Shown here one piece after another: positions 57,722 to 64,000 of a stretch of 64,000 nucleotides of DNA; the first letter of the stretch is position 1, and every line of letters begins with the position of its first letter. A model generated the notes under the pieces. It saw nothing but the letters and a program-made list of their open reading frames with translations. It searched no databases and had not been told where the DNA came from. Position numbers and translations under genes: made by a program. Origin of the DNA: Phoma sp. XZ068 (taxonomy: Eukaryota > Ascomycota > Dothideomycetes > Pleosporales > Didymellaceae); NCBI GenBank assembly GCA_004835665.1, contig ML240445.1:744001-808000 (forward strand), given 5' to 3'.

Positions 57722-59904
57722 CTACAACGTAACCTCGACACGACCCTCAGCACCTGGTGCACCGCCCTGCTGCAGGGAAGGCAGAAGGTACGTGATGTCG
57801 TCCCAGGGATGCCTGTAGAGACCGGTCCTCAGCCTCTTCTGGTCGAGGAAATGGGCAATCAGACCGATCGAGCGACCGAGCACGAACAGACCGTTGAGGA
57901 CACCCATCTTGAGGTAGTCCTCGGCCTCCTCGGTGGTGAAAGCACCACCGTTGCGGACGAGGTCAACGAAGCAGACAGCAATGCAGCCGTCGACGTTGAG
58001 GATGAGGTTGTCCTTCTTGGATGTTGTGACACTCTCGACGGCAAGGGCGTAGTCGAGCAGCTTTGTGCTGGGGAAGTTCTTCTTGACGTACTCCTTGACG
58101 AGCTCGACACGGAGATCGGGGTTGTTGCGGGACTTGATCCTGTGGCCGATACCGGGGACTGTGGGGTCGTTAGAAATTGCACAAAATATACGCTGTGGAT
58201 CACTTACTCAGCTTGTTCTCCTTCCTCATGGTGTCGACGAAGTCACGGGGGCTGAGACCCTTGTCGAAAGCCTTGCTGAACTCCTCAGCGGCGCCGTCAA
58301 GAGCACCACCGAATCGCGAACCAATGGTCAACAGACCAGAGACGAGCGCGGAGATGAGGTCCTTGCCAGCACGGGTAGTGATGATGGTGTTCATGGCACC
58401 GGACACGGCAGGACCGTGATCGGCAGTAAGCATGAGGACCATCTCGAGGAAGCGGCTGGCGTAGTTGGGCAGGCGGCGGCGGAACCACAAAAGGGACATG
58501 ACACCACCGATACCGATCTCCTCCCTGAAGACATCAGAGATGGGCATACCAGCGTACAGCAGCTCCTGGCCACGGTCATCGGAGATGGTGGAGATGAAAG
58601 CAGCGGGCTTTCGGATGAGACCAAGCTCCTGCGCCCAAGAGTAGTCGATGGGGATCTTGGGGACAATGGGCTCGGGCTTGGGGTTGATTGTGCCGTCCTT
58701 GAGGAGCTTCTGGTAGACCTGGGCGAGAGTAGCGGGCATCTCCTCGAAGGTCTCGGGGACGTAGATACCGGCCTCACGCATAGACTTGTTCTTGGTGGTG
58801 GCAGTCTCGAGCTGGGAGTTGGCGAAGGAACCAGCGTGGCCGAACTGGACCTCAGTCTTCAGCATACCGGCAACGGTACCGATGGCCCAGGCAACGATGG
58901 GCTTGGTGATCTGGCCGGACTTGACGGCCTCAATGACGCGGTACTCCTCAACACCACCGACTTCACCGAGAATGACAATGATCTTGCAGTCAGGGTCGGC
59001 CTGGTATCGGAGAGCGTGGTCGATGAAAGTGGTACCGGGGTACCTGTCACCACCAATGGCAACACCCTCGAGCACACCGTCTGTGGTGTTGGCAATGATG
59101 TTGTTGAGCTCGTTGGACATACCTCCGGACTTGGAGACGTAGGAGACGGAGCCGGGGCGGTAGAGCTTGGAGGCAACAATGTTGTCCATCATACCACCGG
59201 TGTTACCGATCTTGAACGCACCGGGCTTGATTCCACCGACGGTGGCGGGGCCGATGATGGTAACACCCTTCTTCTGGGCAACGTGCAGGATCTCACGAGC
59301 ACGGCGCTCGGGGACACCCTCAGCAATGATGGCAATCGACTTGATCTGAGGGAACTCGAGCAGCTCCATGGTGGACTGGTAGACGGAGCGGGACGAGGCG
59401 AAGTTGACGACGGTGTCGACGTCGCTGTGCTTGGCCATGGCCTTCTCTACCGACTGGTAGACGGGCAGCAGCGTTTCGCTGGTTCCCCAGTACCTGCACA
59501 AGTCGGTTAGCTCTGCAATTGCAACTGCACGCGGGAGACCAAAGGCTTGGCACGCACATTTTGCTGACGAACTGGCCGCCGAATGTGTAGATGATGCCGG
59601 CCACGGAGGGCTGCTTGCGCTTGCAGATGAAGTCGAAGTCGAGCATGCCCTGGACGGCACGGGGCTGCAGGCCGCTGTTCGCACGCTGTTAGCGCTGGCA
59701 TTGGGGTGCTGTGCTGTGGTTGCAGCAGAGGCGGGGTCCTTACTAGACGAAGCATCGTGTCTTGGGGTGGAAGAGCGTGTGCGAGGGCGGGGGAGTCAGC
59801 GCACGGCTGGGAGCCTCGAAACGACGGATGTTGTCGTTGGCAGACAGGCCCTCGCTGGAGGCAGCCTGGGGGGCAGAGCCGTTGACAGGCGCGGCGGAAG
59901 GCAT
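57722..59904 (-). CDS. acl1: ATP-citrate lyase subunit 1 (citryl-CoA synthetase/lyase part)
   Basis: 666 residues from complement 59904-59744, 59674-59558, 59493-58208 and 58158-57722. Together with the subunit encoded next door it cleaves citrate with ATP and CoA to acetyl-CoA and oxaloacetate in the cytosol, supplying lipids, sterols and histone acetylation. N-terminal part is succinyl-CoA ligase-like: GLQPRAVQGMLDFDFICKRKQPSVAGIIYTFGGQF, YWGTSETLLPVYQSVEKAM, GNTGGMMDNIVASKLY, VGGVEEYRVIEAVK, and the phosphohistidine loop VQFGHAGSFANS. The C-terminal part is citrate synthase-like: MLTADHGPAVSGAMNT, GSRFGGALDGAAEEFSKAF, GIGHRIKSRNNPD, RSIGLIAHFLDQKRL and GLYRHPWDDITYL. Strong C-ending codon bias suggests high expression; this bias also creates a long spurious antisense frame. 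Confidence 0.97.
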
Positions 59905-61108
59905 CGTGGCCGGAGTCGAGTGTCAATGGGGGGCAGAAGTAGAGAAGAGGAGTCTAGTGAGGGCAGAGTGTCAGTGTGACGGTGCCGGGCAGGAGCAATG
60001 GCGCACGCAGCGGCGGAGTTGGGCAGAGTGTCGGTCTGACGTGAGGACGGTGGTGTGGGCGCCGAAAAAATAGCTGCTCGGAGCTGGGGCAGGCACGCAG
60101 CAGGGTGGGATGAGACTTGGGGGCAGGGCAGGCAGAGGAGAAGTCGAACGCACCTTATGGAAGCAATGCCAGGGCGCGGGCACGGCGTGAGAGGGCGGCT
60201 TGGGATGAAAGAGGAAGAGGTTGCGAAGCTGGGCGAGTTGGCGAGAATTCCCGAAGAAATGATGGGCCCTCGTGTGTTTCTTTTCGGGGTGTTGAGGTCC
60301 CTGCTCGACCTGCGTTGTTGGGGCTAAGGCCGGCGCGCGGCGCTATCGGGCGGTGAGGAGCCGTGTACCTTGTATGACCGCGCTCGCAGCCCGGCAGCGG
60401 GGACAAGTGAGCAGCAGGTGATCGCCAATTGGGGGAGCGGGGGGTTGGCGGGCTGTTGATATCTCTGCTGGGGGTGCCGGCAGCGCGTCGAGCTGCGTTG
60501 GAACCCTCCGATTAGGTCCGTTGGGGCTCCAACGCTGCAATGTGCTGCCCGCTGCTCGCAATGCGGCCGTTCAACACCCCTGGGGAGGGGTCGTCCGTGG
60601 TAGGCTAACAGCGTGCTAGGCGGTGGGCCCGTGCCTTAGCTTGCAGCGCATCAACCTGCGACCCCGGGCCAGCTCAACGCAAAAAAACATCAGACCGCTG
60701 CTCCCAATTACTGAGCTCAACCCCTCCGTAGCCGTCTGACGCCCCAATTCCCCATCTTCACCTCTGCACTCCCAGCCATACTCTTGCTGTCGTCGCTGCT
60801 GTTGCCGTGCACCCTCCCAACACCATATAGGTACGTTGCAGCTCCCCGTGCGCTTCCCCTCCACTCCTCGCTCTTCCTCATAAGGCCCTGCCGTAGCGCC
60901 GTCGTCGTCTCGGAATTATCGTCGGGTGTCCACACCGCGCGTTCCTGAATCTTCGACCCTGTCACTGCTCTTTCTGCTGCTCTTTGCTGCTCTTTGCTGC
61001 TCTTTGCTGCTCTGCTGCTCTGCTGCACTCCACTGCACCTTCCACCACCCATCCCACCACCTCACCTACTCACGCCCGCCGCAGTCTGACACTTGACACA
61101 CCTCCACA
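59905..61108. promoter_or_regulatory. Shared acl1/acl2 promoter interval
   Basis: 1.2 kb between divergent start codons of the two subunit genes. It contains CCAAT/ATTGG motifs (for example the palindromic CCAATTGG at 60425-60432) and a CreA-like CTGGGG near 60580. It also has a three-fold TCTTTGCTGC repeat followed by TCTGCTGC units at about 60968-61026. These suggest, but do not prove, coordinate control by a CCAAT-binding complex and by carbon source. Confidence 0.7.
60968..61026. repeat. TCTTTGCTGC/TCTGCTGC tandem repeat in the acl2 leader
   Basis: Three perfect TCTTTGCTGC units with flanking variants (TTTCTGCTGC, TCTGCTGC), ending about 80 bases before the acl2 start codon. The pyrimidine-rich strand matches the acl2 transcript. 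Confidence 0.8.
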
Positions 61109-63044
61109 ATGTCTGCCAAATCCATCCTCGAGGCCGACGGCAAGGCCATCCTCAACTACCACCTCACCCGCGCCCCTGTCATCAAGCCCACTCCCCTGCC
61201 CGTACCCTCGACACACAACCCCGCCCCCAAGCTCGCATCGCTGTACTTCGCTGCCGATGCCGACATCAAGGGCGTCCTCGACCAGGCCGAGGTCACATAC
61301 CCGTGGCTGTTGGTCCCCGGCTCCAAGTTCGTTGCAAAGCCAGATCAGCTGATCAAGAGGCGAGGCAAGAGCGGCCTTTTGGCCCTGAACAAGCCCTGGG
61401 CGGAGGCTCGCGAGTGGATCGAGGCGAGGGCAGGAAAGGCACAGAAGGTCGAGACCGTCGACGGTGTTCTGAGGCAGTTCTTGGTCGAGCCCTTCGTCCC
61501 TCACCCCCAGGACACTGAGTACTACATCAACATCAACTCCGTGCGCGAGGTACGTCTCTTTCTGTCCTCCTATTTTTCTCTTTTCATCTTATTCCTTCTC
61601 TTTGCGGTCGAGGTCAGGGCGTCCAGGGCAACACCCTCGCGTTCGGCGACTTCAGTCGAGCAAAAGTCATTTTCGCGCGTTTGCACTTCGGTGGAAGCGG
61701 CAGCAAAAGTGGGAGCGGAAGGCTGGCTTGAAAGCACTCGGGCGCACTGCCTGGTTTTGTTTGACGGCCGGCCGGACGAAGGGAAACCAGCACTGACCCA
61801 CTTCTCCTACATTTGATACGCACGTTCCTTTCACATGTCAATTCACCCTGCCTTCTTGCCCTTTTCGTTTGCTTAATTTTGCTGCACTGGTGTTGCGGCT
61901 CATTTACCTTGCGACTACTGCACGCGCCTGCGCCAATCATGTTGCGATCTGTTGCTGACGACCCCGCTTAGGGTGATTGGATCCTCTTCACCCACGAGGG
62001 TGGTGTTGATGTCGGTGATGTTGATGAGAAGGCTGAGAAGCTCCTCATTCCCGTCGACCTCAAGGAGTACCCTTCCAACGAGGAGATCGCCGCCACTCTC
62101 CTGAAGAAGGTTCCCGAGGGTGTTCACAATGTCCTCGTCGACTTCATCTCGAGGCTGTACGCCGTCTACGTTGACTGCCAGTTCACGTGAGTATATCACT
62201 GCCTTTGCAAAGCATGACCGTTGCTAACCTACCATCCAGCTACCTCGAGATCAACCCTCTCGTCGTCATCCCCAACGAGGCCAAGACCTCTGCTGAGGTT
62301 CACTTCCTCGATCTTGCTGCCAAGCTTGACCAGACTGCTGAGTTCGAGTGCGGTGCTAAGTGGGCTATCGCCCGCAGCGCAACTGCTCTCGGTATCCCAG
62401 TTGCTCCCTCCAAGGAGACCAAGACTACCGTCGATGTCGGTCCCCCTATGGAGTTCCCTGCTCCCTTCGGCCGTGAGATGAGCAAGGAGGAGGCCTACAT
62501 CGCCGAGATGGATGCTAAGACTGGTGCATCCCTCAAGCTCACCATCCTCAACGCCACTGGCCGTGTCTGGACTCTTGTTGCCGGTGGTGGTGCTTCGGTC
62601 GTCTACGCCGACGCCATCGCCTCTGCTGGTTTCGCCGGCGAGCTCGCCAACTACGGTGAATACTCTGGTGCCCCCACAGAGACACAGACCTTCCACTACG
62701 CACGCACAGTCCTTGACCTCATGCTCCGTGCTCCCCAGCACCCCGAGGGCAAGGTCCTGTTCATCGGTGGTGGTATTGCCAACTTCACCAACGTCGCCTC
62801 GACCTTCAAGGGTGTCATCCGCGCCCTGAGGGAAGTTGCTGCTCTTCTCAACGAGCACAAGGTCCAGATCTGGATCCGTCGTGCCGGTCCCAACTACCAG
62901 GAGGGTCTCAAGAACATCAAGAACGTCGGCCAGGAGCTCGGCCTCAACATGCACGTCTACGGCCCCGAGATGCACGTATCAGGTATCGTGCCTTTGGCGC
63001 TGGTCCCCGGTAAGACAACGGACATCAAGGAGTTCTCTGGTTAA
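61109..63044 (+). CDS. acl2: ATP-citrate lyase subunit 2 (ATP-grasp part)
   Basis: 486 residues from exons 61109-61549, 61972-62186 and 62240-63044. It is the citrate- and ATP-binding subunit. ATP-grasp-type segments are KSILEADGKAILNYHL, YPWLLVPGSKFVAKPDQLIKRRGKSGLLALN, QFLVEPFVPH, GDWILFTHEGGVDVGDVDEKAEKLLIP and YLEINPLVVI. The citrate-binding Rossmann-like part has WTLVAGGGASVVYADAI, ELANYGEYSGAPTETQTFHYA, VLFIGGGIANFTNVASTFKGVIRAL and IWIRRAGPNYQEGL. The first intron is unusually long, 422 bases; the other is 53. Exon junctions restore the conserved sequence across NSVRE/GDWIL and CQFT/YLEIN. Divergent from acl1 and part of the same enzyme. Confidence 0.97.
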
Positions 63045-63453
63045 GCGTGCAATTTGTAACATAGGAGCTTATGGATCATGGCTAGACAAAGAGTAACGTT
63101 TGGGGAGCGTGCATGGAGTATTTGTTTGGGCGAACTTGTTGCTCACGCCTAGACGTGTCGAGCCTGCATCAGGCAGACAGCTCTGAAATATAAGATTTAA
63201 TACTTCTCTCATGATGCGTACGAGTCACTACTGCACTTTCATCTCCCCATTCTGAGCTAAAGTACCAGAATAATGTTCTCTCCCACATGTAACCCTTAAT
63301 CTACCTCGTCTAGCTCCGCGGGTCCAAGCATACCAATCTTATCCCACGCTTCTAATCCATCCATCCCTTCAATCACTCTCCAACTCAACAAAAATCCTAC
63401 GCTCCCTCACAGCATTCCTGCCCCAACACTCTGCAGCCGCATCCCTCGCCTCC
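63045..63453. other. Convergent 3' region
   Basis: About 410 bases between the acl2 stop and the stop of the edge gene. Nothing recognised beyond 3' untranslated sequence. Confidence 0.5.
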
Positions 63454-64000
63454 TCACCTCACAGCCTCACCCGCATCCGGCATCTCATCCGAATCATCGA
63501 CCTCATCACGGGGCACATCGATAATCTTAAACAGAAGCTGCACCTCCTGCGCCCCAGGACTAGTCTCGAGGTAATTATCCCGAAAGATCGTCACGCTTTC
63601 GAAATTCTTGATGCCCAGCGCTCCCTTGTGTTGGAGGAGGAAGTACGCGATTGTTGAGCCCATCGGGGAACCTACCTTCCTTAGCCATACTCCCCACACC
63701 ACTTAACAGGAAGGGGGAAAGTAGGGAACTCACCAAGAATAACCTCCGCCTCATCCTCATGCATCTGCATCCGTAACCCGGGCCAATACGGCACCTTGTC
63801 CAACCCACGATTCCGCAACGCCCGCGCAACAAGCGGAAGCGTTTGTTCGTTCCGGACGTAGTTGACAAAGTAATAATACACGCCCCGCGGATTATCATTG
63901 TCCCTGCTCCAATACGCCCATAGGATATCCGACGCGCGGGATAGATGTGGGAGGTCGTCGGCTGCGATACTGTGCTCGAGGTGCTCGGCAGCAGCGACAC
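63454..64000 (-). CDS. Fungal protein of unknown function, 5' part missing
   Basis: C-terminal part of a gene that continues past the right edge. Exons visible: from beyond 64000 to 63734, and 63671-63454, with a 62-base phase-1 intron. The sequence includes RASDILWAYWSRDNDNPRGVYYYFVNYVRNEQTLPLVARAL, MQMHEDEAEVILGSPMGSTIAYFLLQHKGALGIK and a C-terminus ending DSDEMPDAGEAVR. I recognise the general pattern from fungal hypothetical proteins but no named domain. It is convergent with acl2. Confidence 0.75.

Noticed and set aside
58065..59510. 481-codon open frame on the plus strand
   Set aside because: It lies antisense to acl1 exons 3 and 4, whose biased codons leave the opposite strand open. 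Its sequence is Gly/Leu/Asp/Val-rich without any domain and lacks homology I recognise.
62229..62975. 248-codon minus-strand frame opposite acl2
   Set aside because: Same codon-bias artefact as above; acl2 on the plus strand is certain.

Overview
This is a piece of filamentous ascomycete (Pezizomycotina) nuclear DNA. The genes carry short introns, mostly about 45-60 bases, with GTAAGT or GTACGT-like donors. Both strands are used, and genes are separated by intervals of 0.2-3.4 kb. PEX20, split ATP-citrate lyase genes, AzgA and an RGS-LOV protein together point to filamentous ascomycetes. Dothideomycetes is my best guess, from overall gene flavour only. No transposon, rRNA, tRNA, CRISPR or secondary-metabolite cluster was recognised. 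Exon structures were built by hand from reading-frame continuity and splice sites; most junctions close exactly.

Left third (1-22.7 kb): truncated CK2 beta subunit (-), RGS-LOV protein (+), a 3.4 kb gene-free stretch, AzgA purine transporter (-), methyltransferase-like protein (+), AhpC/TSA-like thioredoxin-fold protein (+), TLC-domain membrane protein (-), Tat-SF1/Cus2-type splicing factor (+), GPI-anchored copper SOD-like protein (-), and an RtcB-type RNA ligase homologue (-).

Middle (23-44.4 kb): PEX20 (-), a coiled-coil protein (-), 3-ketodihydrosphingosine reductase (-) head to head with UTP3/SAS10 (+), a small I78-type inhibitor (+), a fungal transcription factor without a visible zinc cluster (-), RIC1 (-) head to head with EMC5 (+), and a luciferase-domain protein (-).

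Right third (45.9-64 kb): a doubtful small gene, a WRAP53/Swt21-like WD40 protein (-) head to head with the mitochondrial S-adenosylmethionine carrier (+), the WDR48/UAF1 homologue (-), a membrane-anchored histidine-phosphatase-like protein (-), the divergent acl1/acl2 pair for cytosolic ATP-citrate lyase, and a truncated fungal protein of unknown function at the right edge.

Most genes are housekeeping and functionally unrelated. The clear functional unit is acl1-acl2, whose products form one enzyme and share a 1.2 kb promoter interval. The most unusual observations are a LOV domain that keeps its photo-adduct cysteine but has replaced five flavin-contact residues, a histidine-phosphatase-like protein that lacks both catalytic histidines, a possible alternative splice giving PEX20 a new C-terminus, and an intact-looking RtcB homologue in a fungus.
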